A stretch of 64,000 nt of DNA from the NCBI RefSeq assembly GCF_003255815.1, contig NC_037689.1:148041194-148105193 (forward strand). Direction: 5' to 3'. The number at the start of each line of letters is the position of its first letter. Within the stretch, counting starts at the first letter, position 1. This document shows, piece by piece, positions 45,236 through 57,229 of this stretch. The notes beneath the pieces are model-generated. The model made no database searches. It had not been told where the DNA came from and saw nothing but the letters and a program-made list of their open reading frames with translations. This DNA comes from Theropithecus gelada (lineage: Eukaryota; Chordata; Mammalia; Primates; Cercopithecidae). Both the position numbers and the translations under genes were made by a program.

Positions 45236-46233
45236 CTAACTAAATTCTGTGCCTATGCAGGCATTTCAGAAATGGCCTTTCTTAGATCCTATTAGGATAC
45301 CGTTGATTGAGAAAAATGTGCTCCATAATGGCTTCCACTGTCACCAAATTCCCCTCCAAAGAGCTAACCACAGAAACACATGCCTGTACACTGCCATCTC
45401 TCTTGAACAGTGTCAGGTATGTAGTAGGTGCTCATTGCCAGATGGAGGAATACCGTGGACTCCATTTAATGGCCAAATGGGTTTGCCTTAGGCTGAGAGA
45501 AGCTGGCTATGGGCACAAAGTCCCAGGTTTTCCCAACTTTTTACAAAAAGAGTGCAAGGCAGTTTTCAGACAAATCTGACAAGTGTAAAAGCAGCCCAAG
45601 CTGAGCTTCTCTGGTCTGCTGTCTCCACCCTCCAGGCAGTTCTAGGGCACTTCTGGAAGCACCATTAGACCCCAGAGTTCCATGGAGCCATGTGGAAACC
45701 CCTGTTGGAAGTCAGGAATCAAAGGCAAATGAGATTTTTGCGTGCTGATGATACATCACACACAGCAGCAAAGCATTGACAACCATACCTAAAGTTAACC
45801 CATAAGATTAAACAGCTTTGCATTCCACCCCACAAGCATGTATTGAAAGTCATCCTACGCTGTGTATTCTAATAGAGAAAGCACTTGTTATCTTGCAAGC
45901 TGGGGTACTAAAAATGAGTTGAGAGTGAGAAAATAACCTTTCGATTAAAAGGATTCCATTATTTTCAGGATTCATATTTTGCCTTCTTTGATTCCCACAA
46001 GGAAATGCAATACTAAAAAAGGTATTTTTATAACTGGGGGGAGAATTTTAAAAGCCAAAAAAGCATTGTCTATCTCCAATTGGACCAAATTAAAGGACTG
46101 GGCTGCCAGGGTTACTGTTTTGACACAGACTAAACTGTACTCCAGCTCACCAACTGGTCATAGTTCCCCATGATTTTCAGGATAGACGAGACTAGCGTGG
46201 CATTCTTTCACAGCTATAATCATCTTCTGCCTC
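45236..46233. other. Intergenic, no gene recognised
   Basis: Apparently unique, AT-rich towards the end; no supported frame. Confidence 0.6.
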
Positions 46234-46655
46234 ACTATTAAGGGTTGAATTGTGTTCTCCTAAAAGATGTTGAAGTCCTAACCCCAGTGTTTGTGAATGT
46301 GACCTTATTTGGAAATAGGGTCTTTTCAGATGATCAAGTTCAGATGAAGTCATTGGGGCGAACCCTAATCCAATATGACAGCTTTCCTCATAAAAAGAGG
46401 AAATTCGAACCCAGAGATAGACACCCACATAAGGAGACCACCACCTTAGGATAGGAGTTATACTGCCACAAGCCAGGGAACTACTAGAAACTAGGAGAGA
46501 GGCTGGGAACACATCTTAGCCTAGTACCTTCAAAGGGAGCGTGGCCTTGCCAACATCGTGATTTCCAACTTCTAGTCTCCAGAAAGAGGACTAATTTCTG
46601 TGGCTTAAGCCACTCAGTTGGTGGTTCTTGTTATGGCAGCTCTAGCAAACTAATG
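46234..46655 (+). mobile_element. MLT1-type LTR
   Basis: CTATTAAGGGTTGAATTGTGTTC, TGTTGAAGTCCTAACCCCAGTG, GACCTTATTTGGAAATAGGGTC, CTTCTAGTCTCCAGAAAGAGGA, TTTCTGTGGCTTAAGCCACTCAGT, AGCTCTAGCAAACTAATG: + strand MLT1. Confidence 0.88.
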
Positions 46656-47880
46656 TACTCACCTTCCCTCCCAGTCCTTCCCACTCCCAATTCTACGTTC
46701 TAGCTGCTCTGAAGCCCAAATGCTTGGGTGTCATTACACTCACCATCGTGTGCTTTTGCTAGGGAGATCACATGTCCAGGTTTACAGGGACAGCCCCAGC
46801 TTATGCCTGTTGTTCCTGCATCATAGTGAACAGTGCCACCTTTCAAAGGTCTACTGGTTTGGACCATGTGTTCTGTGGTCACCCTAGCTTCTGTCTGTGC
46901 TAACTCCAGCTCAGAGTGATGCTCCTTTCCTATTCTACCTGGTCATTGGTCAAAGCCCATTCCAAACATCACTGTTGCTATGAAACATACCCTACCTCAC
47001 CCAAGATTTCATCAGTTCATCCCCTGAAATACCATGGCAATTTGCACATCTCCAGCCTATAGCATGTATCACTATATGCCATGTGAACTCCAATGTACCT
47101 TCTTCAGGGATGTGCCCTGGTCACTGCTCTCATAACACCCTTCATGGTCTGTAGCCCAGGCTGTGACTAGCTATTTGTGGGAGTTGGTATCCATTATGGT
47201 AATCCATTAATTGCTCCTAACTAGTGGTAGTGGGGACCATGTTTGTGTCCTGGCACACAATAAAAACTTGCCAAATTTGAATGAAGAAACATCTTCCCTA
47301 TAAAACTGTCATTGCCTGCCTATCTTGGCTGTGTCTTAATCCTCTATGTGTCCTCTCTAGTGCATAATCCTGTGTCTAGAACATCAGAGGTACTCAATCC
47401 TGGTTTATTGAGGCAATGTTAAGTTTAATTTAATTTAAGCATGTAATACACTAGCTGAACAATACTGTGAGTCAAAAAAAAGATACTATACTTACCTCCC
47501 TCCCTGAAGGGATATCATGTGATATTGAGGGCTTCCTGAACAATAAACATAACTGGGACAATAGTGGGTCTCATAGTGACTGTTCCACCTGGACAGCAAA
47601 GTGATATAGTCACTGTCCAATGATAGCTGCAGCATGAGTGGAGGTATAGGAAATGGCCCACTTCCACTTCTGATCCTGATGATTTCAAGTAAGAGTTGTT
47701 ACAGAAATGCACAACTAATAACTCCTTACGTGTATTTAATCCTTGACAGTCGATGAAAGATTTATGCTTATGTGGGCTACATTAAGTCTCAGAATACCTT
47801 TATGAACTACCTAGGGTAGGGGAAAAAAGCCCTGGGAGCTACTTTTATTTAAAAAGTCAAATAGCATGTCTTCAAAGTCA
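46656..47880. other. Intergenic, no gene recognised
   Basis: Apparently unique sequence with no supported frame. Confidence 0.6.
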
Positions 47881-47884
47881 TACC

Positions 47885-48145
47885 TTTTAAAAAACTTTTG
47901 GTTTGTTGACTTCTTTGACTAATATCTCCCCAGCCCTCTACACCCAGTCCCTGGTAACCACCATTCTACTCTCTGCTTCTATGAGTTCAAGTTTTTTAGA
48001 TTCTACATACGAGTGAGATCATGCAGTATATGACTTTTTGTGCCTGGTTTATTTCACTTAACATGATGTTCTGCAGGTTCATGCATGTTGTTGCAAATGA
48101 CAGAATTTCCTTCCTTTTTAATGCTGAATAGTATCCCATTGTGTA
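47885..48145 (-). mobile_element. Old L1 fragment
   Basis: CTGGTAACCACCATTCTACTCTCTGCTTCTATGAGTTCA, TAGATTCTACATACGAGTGAGATCATGCAGTAT, TTTATTTCACTTAACATGATG: L1M 3' UTR, reverse strand. Confidence 0.85.
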
Positions 48146-48149
48146 TGGA

Positions 48150-48420
48150 TGTAGTCGTACCATTTAAAGAGCAAAGTGTGCTGTCCAGGAAGGAGCTCAG
48201 TTTTACAGGTGAAAGCTGGGATTCTGGTCCCAATTCCACCACCTACCAGCACAATTACCTTGAGATACTCACAGCCTCCCTGAGACTCAGTTTCCTCATC
48301 TGTAAAAGAGGGATGGTCACCTATTTATTTGTCTTCTAAGGCTGTTTTGTGGGCCAGATAAGAAGAGGAATTTAGAGTGCTTGAAGACCTTGAAAGCACT
48401 GGATATGTTAGGAGTTACCC
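48150..48420 (+). repeat. MIR
   Basis: GAAAGCTGGGATTCTGGTCCCAATTCC, ACCTACCAGCACAATTACCTTGAGATACTCACAGCCTCCC, CTCAGTTTCCTCATCTGTAAAAGAGGG: + strand MIR. Confidence 0.85.
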
Positions 48421-48839
48421 AAGGTGGCCTTCCCAATGAACATGGAGAGAAAAGAGAGAGAGAGAAGTGTGGTACTGGCATTAGGATAGACAGATCAATG
48501 GAATAGAATTGAGGGTCTGGAAATAAACCCTCACAATTTATGGTCAAATTTTGACAAAGGTGCCAAGACAATTCAATGGGAGAGAAAATAGTTTTTTCAA
48601 AAACTAGTGCTGAAACAATTGGGTATCCACATACAAAATTATGAAGTTGGACCCCTACCTCACATCATATTAAAACATTAATTCAAAGTGGATTATAGAC
48701 CTACATGTAAGAGCTAACTAAAACTATAAAACTCCCAGAAGAAAACATAGTGGTAAATCTTTATGACCTTGGATTTAATGATGGTTTCTTAGATATGGCA
48801 CCAAAAGCACAAGTGATGAAATAAGAAAACAGATAAATT

Positions 48840-49146
48840 GGCTGGGCGCGGTGGCTCACACCTGTAATCCCAGCACTTTGGGAGGCTGAGGCAGGCAGAT
48901 CAAGAGGTCAGGAGATCGAGACCATCCTGGCTAACACGGTGAAACCCCCATCTCTACTAAAAATACAAAAAAATTAGCTGGGCGTGGTGGTGGATGCCTG
49001 TAGTCCCAGCTACTTGGGAGGCTGAAACAGGAGAATGGCGTGAACCCAGGAGGTGGAGCTTGCAGTGAGCCAAGATCATACCACTGCACTTCAGCTTGGG
49101 TGACAGAGCGAGACTCCATCTCAAAAAAAAAAAAAAAAAAAAAAAG
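48840..49146 (+). mobile_element. AluY
   Basis: GGCTGGGCGCGG to A tail, with ACAGATAAATT on both sides as target-site duplication. Confidence 0.93.
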
Positions 49147-49817
49147 AAAACAGATAAATTGGACTTCTTCAAAATGAGAAACTTTTATGTGTCAACAGAC
49201 CGTATCTAGAAAGTGAAAATAGAATGCACAGAAAGGGGGAAAATTTTTGCAAATTGTATATAGTTGATAATGGGTATCCAAAATATATAAAGAATTCTTA
49301 CAACTTAATAATAGAAAAACGAATTACCCAGTTTAAAAAAAACAGGCAAAATAGTTGAGTAGACATTTCTTCAAAGACAATATACAAATACATGACCAGC
49401 AAGCAAATAAAAATATGTTCAAGTTTATTACTTATTGGGATATGCAAATTAAAACCACAATGAGGTACCATGTCACACTGTAATACAAATGATGGACAAT
49501 AACAAGTGTTGGTGAAGAGATGTAGACAGTGGAACCTTCATATGTTGCTGGTGGAAATGTAAAATTGTGCAGCCTCTTTGGAAAACAGTCTGGGAGTTCC
49601 TCCAAATGTTAAACACGAAGCTACGCTGACTTAGTAATTACACTCCTTGTGATGCACCCAAGGGAAATGAAAACCTATGTCTACACAAAAAGTTATACAC
49701 AAATGTTCATAGCTGCATTATTCATAAGAATCAAAGGGTGGAAACAACCCAAATGTCCATCAACAGATGAATGAATAAACAAAAGATGATAGGAAATATT
49801 CCAATGAAATATTATTC

Positions 49818-50775
49818 CACCATACTTGCTAGTTTGGAACCTATGTAACCCTACCCAATATGTATGGAAATGGATGGAGGAGGAACCACCTACCAGACTA
49901 GTATTGCTACCAGCAATGTGGACCAGCACAGTGGCAAACTTAGTGTCCCTTCCAAAGGTGGAAAAGTTTGGGTAAAAATAAAAGACAAATGGAGAAAAGA
50001 AGGAATAATAGCTCAGGGTAAATAAATGAGTAAGTGGGTTATAAATTGTGGGAAATCCTGTATTGCACTAACAACTCAAAGGAGTATCAGAGCAAGAGAT
50101 GACATCATCTCTTAGCTCAATTATTCCAGGTTCCTGAAAGGGTAAGGCTGTATGTTTGCTAAGACCGGTTTTGGAACCTGACAAGACTGAAGGAAACTCT
50201 ACTAACCTAAGTGCCCTCACCCTGGGAGACATTCATACAATATGATGGACTGGAGTACTTATTAATAATTGTGCATATTCATTTTGCTGTAAGGGATCTG
50301 TGGTCAAAAACCAGGGGATGACCTGTAGTGTTATGATATCTATTGGTTTTCATCCAGGATTCCTGGCTCATGACTCCCATAGCCCTTGTAATGGTTATTG
50401 ATTAAAATGTTGGATTTGTTAGGCTTCAGGAGCAGACCTCAGGAAACAGAATCTCTGGGACCTTCTCCTGCCCCCCTTTCACCTGCTCCAAGGCAAGACT
50501 CTAATTTTCCCTAGCCTTTCTGATTGTGTGTCTTAAGATCCTCTCCAGACAGGGTCCTGGGGGAAGGAATGCTGACATCATGAAGCTTCCATAAAAACCA
50601 AAAGGACTGGGTTCGGGAAACTTCCAGATAGCTGAATATGTGGAGGTTCCTGAAGGGTGGTTTGCCCAGGGAGGGCATAGAAGCTCCATGCCCCTTCCCC
50701 CATACCTCACCCTATGTGTCTCTTCATCTGTATCCTTTGTAACATCCTTTCTAATAAACTGGTAAACATTAAAAA
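49818..50775 (+). mobile_element. Retroposed ERV-like transcript ending in an LTR-type 3' end
   Basis: A 958-bp insert in the L1, bounded by perfect 12-bp direct repeats GAAATATTATTC (49,806-49,817 and 50,776-50,787). It ends AATAAA (50,753), about 12 nt, then AAAAA: the mark of L1-mediated reverse transcription of a polyadenylated RNA. The 3' half (from about 50,330) has LTR-like features I recognise from an endogenous-retrovirus LTR (TCCATAAAAACC promoter-like block, then the polyadenylation signal), but I cannot name the family. The 5' half has no intact frame. It is a non-functional relic. Confidence 0.7.
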
Positions 50776-51140
50776 GAAATATTATTCAGCCATAAAAAGG
50801 AATGAAGCAGTGATTCATGTTACAAAATGGATGAACCTCAAAAACATAATGCTAAGTGAAAGAAGCCAGACATAAAAGGCCACATATTCTATGATTTCAT
50901 TTATATGAAATGTCCAGAATATGCAAATTCATAGAGAAAGTGATTGCCAAGGGATAGTGGAGAAGGAGAAATGGCTAATGACTGCTAATGGTTTTTGGTT
51001 TTCCTTGGGGATGATGCAATATTCTGGACATAGATAGCAGTGATGGTTGTAGAGCTCTGAATATACTAAAAACCATTTAATTGTACACTTTATGTGGGTG
51101 AATTTTATAGTGAGTAAATCATATCTCAGTAAAGCTATTA

Positions 51141-52088
51141 AATGAGAACATGCACAATGTTCTATGTTGGGGGGCACGTGTTGGGGGGTTAGGGCTTGGG
51201 GGTTTGAGGGATGCTTAGCCTAAACAGGTAGGGTTCCATGTGCAGCACTGAGAGCTCAGGCTCTTAGCAGTCTGGGAAACTGCCAATGCGCTCACTCCCT
51301 AGTGCTTCCGCTTTGTTCCCATGAGCCCTCATGGTGTGAGGAAGGGCAGGTGGGTGGTCTCCAGCTGTCGCTAGAAATACTTCTGTGAAAGTGCTACGTT
51401 TTTACTTCCCAGGGGCCTGACAGGGGTAGAGAATTGGGGAGGTGGCTGAGACTCCATTCTGTTCACAAAAAGCTACCCCAGGAGGCCCTCACCTGAAGAT
51501 TAATAGGGTTAACAGGCTTCCTGGGGAGTGGGGGAGTGCACTTCCCCACCCATTGGTCAATGACCTTTTTGAAGTGATCCCTGGAGACTCTAACTGGAAA
51601 GGGCGTGCCTTCATTAGACTCTATCTGAGGCATTCTCTCAAAGAACTGTGCCTCAGCTCCCTACCTCCTGACGAGTGGGATCCTTTGCATCCTGCTCCCC
51701 TACACAGCCCCGCCAGGCTTCTCTCTGGTGTTTGTTCTCCTGAGTGGAGAGGAGGGGTCTGGGAAGATATTCTGGGAGAAGATCCCCCTCCCACCGCCTT
51801 CACTACTCTCATGAGTTTTTGGCAGTGAAACAAAGAGGGGTAGTATTTATTTTGGAAAGGACACGTGTTCTGGCTTCTTCATCCTTCTAGTCGCCTGGGA
51901 CTTGGGCTCTTAGTTACTTCTGGCTCCCTGTGGGAAGCTTTGTTTCTGAGGCAGGACATGAGACCTCCTGTCCTGGGTGGAAGCTGACCTTGAAAGGTAC
52001 AATCACGTCTGAGATGAACCACAGAGAACGTTATCAACGAGACTGGGTTTTTGGTCCCCTAAGCTCAAGCTACTTTTGAGGGCTTAAT
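51141..52088. other. Intergenic, no gene recognised
   Basis: Apparently unique; frame 51,442-51,828 (128 codons) is unsupported. Confidence 0.55.
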
Positions 52089-52388
52089 TAATTTTTTTCA
52101 ATGGTGGTAAAATAAACATGACATAAAATTTTATGATAAAATTATGATAACATGATAAAATTACAATCTTAATCATTTTTTAGCATACGGTTTAATAGTG
52201 TTAGGTACATTCACATTGTTGTGAAACCAATCTCCAGAACTCTTTTCATCCTGCAAAACTGAAACGCTATACCCATTAAACAATAACTCCCTTTTTCCCC
52301 CTTCCCCCAGCCCCTGGCCCTCATCATTCTACTGTCTACCTCTATGAATTTGACTACTCTAGGGACCTCATATCTTACATTATTTGCC

Positions 52389-52695
52389 TTTTTTTTTTTT
52401 TTTAAATTTTGAGACGGAGTCTCGCTCTGTCGCCCAGGCTGGAGTGCAGTGGCGCGATCTTGGTGCACTGCAACCTCCACCTCCCGGGTTCAAGCAATTC
52501 TCCCGCCTCGGCCTCCTGAGTAGCTGGAATTACAGGGGTGCGCCACCATGCCCAGCTAATTTTGTTGTTGTTGTTATTTTAGTAGAGATGGGGTTTCATC
52601 ACATTGGTCAGGCTGGTCTCTTGACCTCAGGTGATCCACCCTCCTCAGCCTCCCAAAGTGCTGGGATTACAGGCATTGAGCCACTGTGCCCAGCC
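52389..52695 (-). mobile_element. AluS-like element
   Basis: T tail, GAGACGGAGTCTCGCTC and a complete reverse Alu to GTGCCCAGCC. TATTTGCCTT at both ends is the target-site duplication. A (GTT)n stretch lies at 52,564. Confidence 0.93.
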
Positions 52696-53184
52696 TGTAT
52701 TTGCCTTTTTTGACTGGCTTATTTCATTTAACATGATGTCCCCAAGGTTTATCTATGTTGTAGCGTGTGTCAGAATTTTCCTCCTTTTTAAGACTAATAT
52801 TCCATTGTATGTATATGCCAAATTTTGTTTATCCATCTCTCTCCTTTGATCATCAATGAACACTTGCGTCGCCTCCAGCTTTTGGCTATTGTGAATGATG
52901 CTGCTATGAACACGGGTGTACAACATCTCTTTATGACCCTGCTTTCTATTCTGTTGGGTATATACCCAAAAGGGGAATTGCTGGATCCTATGGTAATTAT
53001 GTATTTAATATTTTGAGGAACCATCATACTGTTTTCCACAGCAGATGCACCACTTTACATTACCACCAGCAATGCATGAGGGTTCCAATTTATCCACATG
53101 CTCATAACTATTTGTTATTTTCTGTGGGGTTTTTGTTTGTTCATTTGTTTTATTGTTTTGGGGTTTTTGTTTTCTGTTTTTTTG

Positions 53185-53472
53185 TCTTTTTTGACAAAGT
53201 CATGCTTTGTTGTCTAGGCTGGAGTGCAGTGGTGCCATCATGGCTCACTGCAGCCTTGACCTCTCAGGTTCAAACAGTCCTCTAGCCTCAACCTCCTGAA
53301 TAGCTGGGACTACAGGCATGTACTACCACACCTGGCTAATTTTTCAAATATTTTGTAGAGACAGGGGTCTCATTATGTTGCCCAGGCTGGTCTTGAACTC
53401 CTGGGCCCAAGCAATCCTCCTGGCTTGGCGTCCCAAAATGCTGGGTTTACAGGTATGAGCCACCGCATCTGG
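53185..53472 (-). mobile_element. AluJ-like (old) element
   Basis: Divergent reverse Alu with CATGGCTCACTGCAGCCTTGACC and CTTGAACTCCTGGGCCCAAGC, both AluJ traits. Confidence 0.88.
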
Positions 53473-53497
53473 CGTGTGTGTGTGTGTGTGTGTGTGT
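53473..53497 (+). repeat. (GT)n microsatellite at the Alu 5' edge
   Basis: Twelve GT units following GCATCTGGC. Confidence 0.95.
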
Positions 53498-54193
53498 TTA
53501 ATAGTAGCTATCCTAATGGGAGTGAGCTGATATCTCATTGTGGTTTTGATTTGTGTTTCCCTAATGTCTATTTAAGTTCTTTGCCCATTTTTAATGGAGT
53601 TTTTTGTTGTTGACTTGTAGGGGTTCTTTATGTATTCTGGATATTAATCCTTCATCAGATATGTGATTTGCAAATATTTTCTTACATTCTTTAGGTTGCA
53701 TTTTCACTCTTTTGTTTCTTTTGATGCACAGAAGTTTTTAATTTTGATGTACTTCATTTATCTACTTTACATTTGTTGCTGTGCTTTTGGTGTCATAGCT
53801 AAAAAGTCATTGCCACATCCTGGAAAGAAGCTTTCCCCTCTGTTTTCTGCTGAAAGTTTTATACTTTTAGCTCTTACATTTGGATCTTTCATCCATTTCC
53901 AGTTAATTTTTGTATATGGTGTATGGTAAGGGTCTAACTTCATTCTTTTGCATGTGGATATCTGGTTTTCCCAACACCATTTGTTGAAATGATGTCTTCT
54001 CCCCTTTTAATGATCTTGGCACCTTTGTCTAAAAATCATTTGACTGTATCTTTTGAGGTTTCTGTCTGGTCTCTTTATTCTGTCCCACTGGTATAAATGT
54101 CTGTCTTTATGCCAGTATCACATTATTTTGATTACTATAGGTTTGTAATGTTTTGAAATCAGGAAATGTGAGATCTCCAAGTTCATTCTTCTT

Positions 54194-54508
54194 TTTCTTT
54201 TTTTTTTTTTTTTTTTTTTTTTTGAGACGGAGTCTCGCTCTGTCACCCAGGCTGGAGTGCAGTGGCTGGATCTCAGCTCACTGCAAGCTCCGCCTCCCGG
54301 GTTTATGCCATTCTCCGGCCTCAGCCTCCCGAGTAGCTGGGACTACAGGCGCCGCCACCTCGCCCGGCTAGTTTTTTTTTTTGTATTTTTAGTAGAGACG
54401 GGGTTTCACTGTGTTAGCCAGGATGGTCTCGATCTCCTGACCTCGTGATTCGCCCGTCTCGGCCTCCCAAAGTGCTGGGATTACAGGCTTGAGCCACCGC
54501 GCCCGGCC
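54194..54508 (-). mobile_element. Young AluY (Old World monkey type)
   Basis: Near-consensus reverse AluY with TGGCTGGATCTCAGCTCACTG and CAGGCTTGAGCCACCGCG. ATTCTTCTTTTTC flanks both sides. Confidence 0.93.
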
Positions 54509-54889
54509 TCATTCTTCTTTTTCAAGATAGTTTTGGCTATTTGGGGCCCCTTGATTTTCACATGAATTTTATGATGTATTTTTCTAGTCTAAAAATAAAA
54601 TATATCTGCCATTGAGATTTTGATAGCGATTACATTGAATTTGTGGATCACTTTGGAATGTATTTACATGTTAACAATATTGAGTCTTCTAATCCCTGAA
54701 CACAGCTGTCTTTCCATTTATTTGTGTCTAATTTATTTTAGTAATATTTTGCAGTTTTCATTGCAACAGTCTTTTGCCTCCTTGGTTAAGTTTATTCCTA
54801 TTTTATTCATTTTGATTAATTAATCTTAAATAACACAATTTCTTTCAGGTTCAGCAAATATTTGCTGACACATTCAGTTTTGTTTTTGT

Positions 54890-55185
54890 TTTTGTTTTTT
54901 GAGGCAGTCTCACTCTGTCACCCAGGCTGGAGTGTGGTGGTGTGATCTCGGCTCACAGTAACCTCCACCTCCTGGGTTCAAGTGATTCTCCTGCCTCAGC
55001 CTCCCAAGTAGCTGGGATTACAGGCACCTGCCACCACACCTGGCTAATTTTTGTATTTTTAGTAGAGACAGGGTTTCACCATGTTGGCCAGGCTGGTCTC
55101 AAACCTCAAGTGGGACTTCAAGTGATCCGACCGCCTTGGCCTCCTAAAGTGTTGGGATTACAGGCATGAGCCACCATACCCGGCC
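54890..55185 (-). mobile_element. AluS-like element
   Basis: A TTTTTG-repeat tail, GAGGCAGTCTCACTCTG through CATACCCGGCC. A small internal duplication (CTCAAGTGGGACTTCAAGTG) lies near 55,105. Confidence 0.92.
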
Positions 55186-56344
55186 TCAGGTTTTTTTTAT
55201 CTTTTATTTTTTCCCTTCTCATATATTCTCTCTTGGTTTTAATCTTAGGTCTCCAAATCTGTGTTTGAGAAGTAGCATACTACACACCTCAACATGAATC
55301 AGGCCCTTCAAATAAAAGATAAAGCTCTTTTTAAAAAGCCTGTTTTGAGTAAAAAATCACTTGACTGTATTCTGAAACATTTCCTCATAGGGCTTACTTT
55401 CTTAAAAGTTATTTAGTGTAAGAACTGAGGTTTCTTTTATTTTTATTTTATTTAAGTCCTTGTAATTAGGGGTAGAAGGAGAGGATCTTGTGAGTTGGGT
55501 TTAGTTTTATTTGTGATCTGACTGGGGCCTGGGGCAATTTTGTCATGGTGTTGCCTGTGGACTAGAACTCAAAGTCCTTGGTGAATACCCTGTATGTGCC
55601 TAGCGATGAAGGAAACAAACAGGACTGGCACTTGGAAACATTGTGATGTCATGACCATAAGCCCTTTGTGCTGGCCTCTGTGTCCAAGAAGCCCTGAGAC
55701 AAAGAACCTGGGTTTCTCTCTGTATGTGTTTTCATGTCCCATTACTTGGCTCAAACTTCCATCTAGCACCTGGCAAAATAGAACCTGCTGACCAGCGGGG
55801 CCTCCTCAAAGAGGTTCCAACTTAACATTGAGTTCTGTGAGAAAGTGGAAGCAAAATACCAGTGAGAAGCAATAGCAGTCTCATCTGCCCAGGAGCAGAG
55901 TACAGGTTGGCTCTTAAGGTCTCCTGGAGCCCCACTGCACATGTGCCTGCAGATCAGTGGCAGCTCCCAGAGAGAAGCTAGGGGAAGCTTCTGATCCCTG
56001 GGGCCCACAAGGGTAATGCTCTCTCTGTCTGGGTCGTAGATCCCAGGCCTCCCGCATCCAGGTAAGCTCTCTCTGTCCTGCCCCCATGGGTCTGGGCTCT
56101 GTCTTCTCCTGCTTCAGGAGTGATAGAAATGTTCTGTATCTTGATTGTGATGGTGAACAGACTGGGTAGCACATCCTTGTTATTTTCAGGGCAAGCATCA
56201 CCACTCTCTCCCCTTGAAGGCCCCAAGCCTCTTAGAAAACAACCAACCACCAAATCAACCAACCAACAAAAAGGAGATAGACAATTCTGGGCAGCGTTAG
56301 GAATCTTAACTGAGGCTATATCTTCTTGTCTTCTTCCCATGCTT
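55186..56344. other. Intergenic, no gene recognised
   Basis: Apparently unique. Minus frame 55,978-56,340 (120 codons) is unsupported. Confidence 0.6.
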
Positions 56345-56351
56345 AAATATC

Positions 56352-56354
<3 letters not shown>

Positions 56355-56387
<33 letters not shown>

Positions 56388-56638
56388 CAGAGTCTTGCTT
56401 TGTCACCCAGGCTGGAGTGCAGTGGAGCAACTCTTAGCTCACTGCAACCTCTGCCTTCCAGGTTCAAGCAAGTCTCCTGACTCAGCCTCCTGAGTAACTG
56501 GGATTACAGGTGCATGCCACCACACTCGGCTAATTTTTGTATTTTTAGTAGAGACGGGGTTTCACCATGTTGGTCAGGCTGGTCTTGAACTCCTGACCTC
56601 ATGATCTGCCCGGCTTGGTTTCACAAAGTGCTGGGATT
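56355..56638 (-). mobile_element. AluS-like element, 5'-truncated
   Basis: Reverse Alu from a long T tail to TGCTGGGATT, missing the first ~25 nt. AAATATCAGC at 56,345 and AAATCTCAGC at 56,639 are its target-site duplication. Confidence 0.9.
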
Positions 56639-56655
56639 AAATCTCAGCTTTATTG

Positions 56656-56742
56656 GGCTGGGCACGATGGCTCAAGCCTGTAATCCCAGCACTTCAGGAA
56701 AAAACAAAACAAAAAGAAAAACCAAACAAACAAAAAAACAAA
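56656..56742 (+). mobile_element. Alu 5' fragment (43 nt) with A-rich tail and its own target-site duplication
   Basis: GGCTGGGCACGATGGCTCAAG to CACTTCAGG, then a 44-nt A-rich tail. CTCAGCTTTATTG is repeated exactly at 56,643-56,655 and 56,743-56,755. It contains only the start of Alu, not the end, which is the reverse of ordinary 5' truncation. Confidence 0.85.
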
Positions 56743-57197
56743 CTCAGCTTTATTGAAGTATAATTTATCTGCAATGAAATTCACTCATCTCATGTTTATA
56801 GTATAATTATTTGGGGCAATTGTATATGTTTTCATGATCATGTCACAATCAAGATATAGAACATTTCCATCAATCACCCCCAAAACTTTCCTCTTGCCTC
56901 TTTGGAGTCAATCCCCCGCCCACCTCTAGGTTGACTGCTGGCCCCAGTCAACTGTGAATCTGCTTTCTATCATTATTGTTTTGCCCTTTCCAAAATATAA
57001 TATAAATGGAATCATGCAGTGTATAATATTTTGTGTACAGTTTATTTCATTTAGTATGATATTTTTTTGAGATTCATTCAAGTTGTAGCATATATCAATA
57101 GTTCTTCCTTTTTATTGCTGAGTAATATTCCATTAGGTGGATATATCACCATTGGCTTAGCTATGGGTTTAGTCAATGGGGATTTGTGACGCTTACA

Positions 57198-57229
<32 letters not shown>

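Larger units (their letters stand above)
48470..51140 (+). mobile_element. Old L1 (L1M-type) ORF2 and 3' end with two later insertions
   Basis: ORF2-derived text (ATAGACAGATCAATGGAATAG, GTGGATTATAGACCTACATGTAAG, AATTAAAACCACAATGAGGTACCA) runs to a 3' end with AAGTGAAAGAAGCCAGACATAAAAGG and TGTACACTTTATGTGGGTGAATTTTA. Interrupted by an AluY (48,840) and a 958-bp retroposed insert (49,818). All frames are broken. Confidence 0.9.
52090..54885 (-). mobile_element. Old L1 (L1M-type) 3' part with three Alu insertions
   Basis: TTAATTTTTTTCAATGGTGGTAAAATA, GTTGTGAAACCAATCTCCAGAACTC, CTACTGTCTACCTCTATGAATTTGAC, then ORF2-derived TTGTGGTTTTGATTTGTGTTTCCC and CCAACACCATTTGTTGAA. Colinear on the reverse strand around the Alus. 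Confidence 0.9.
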
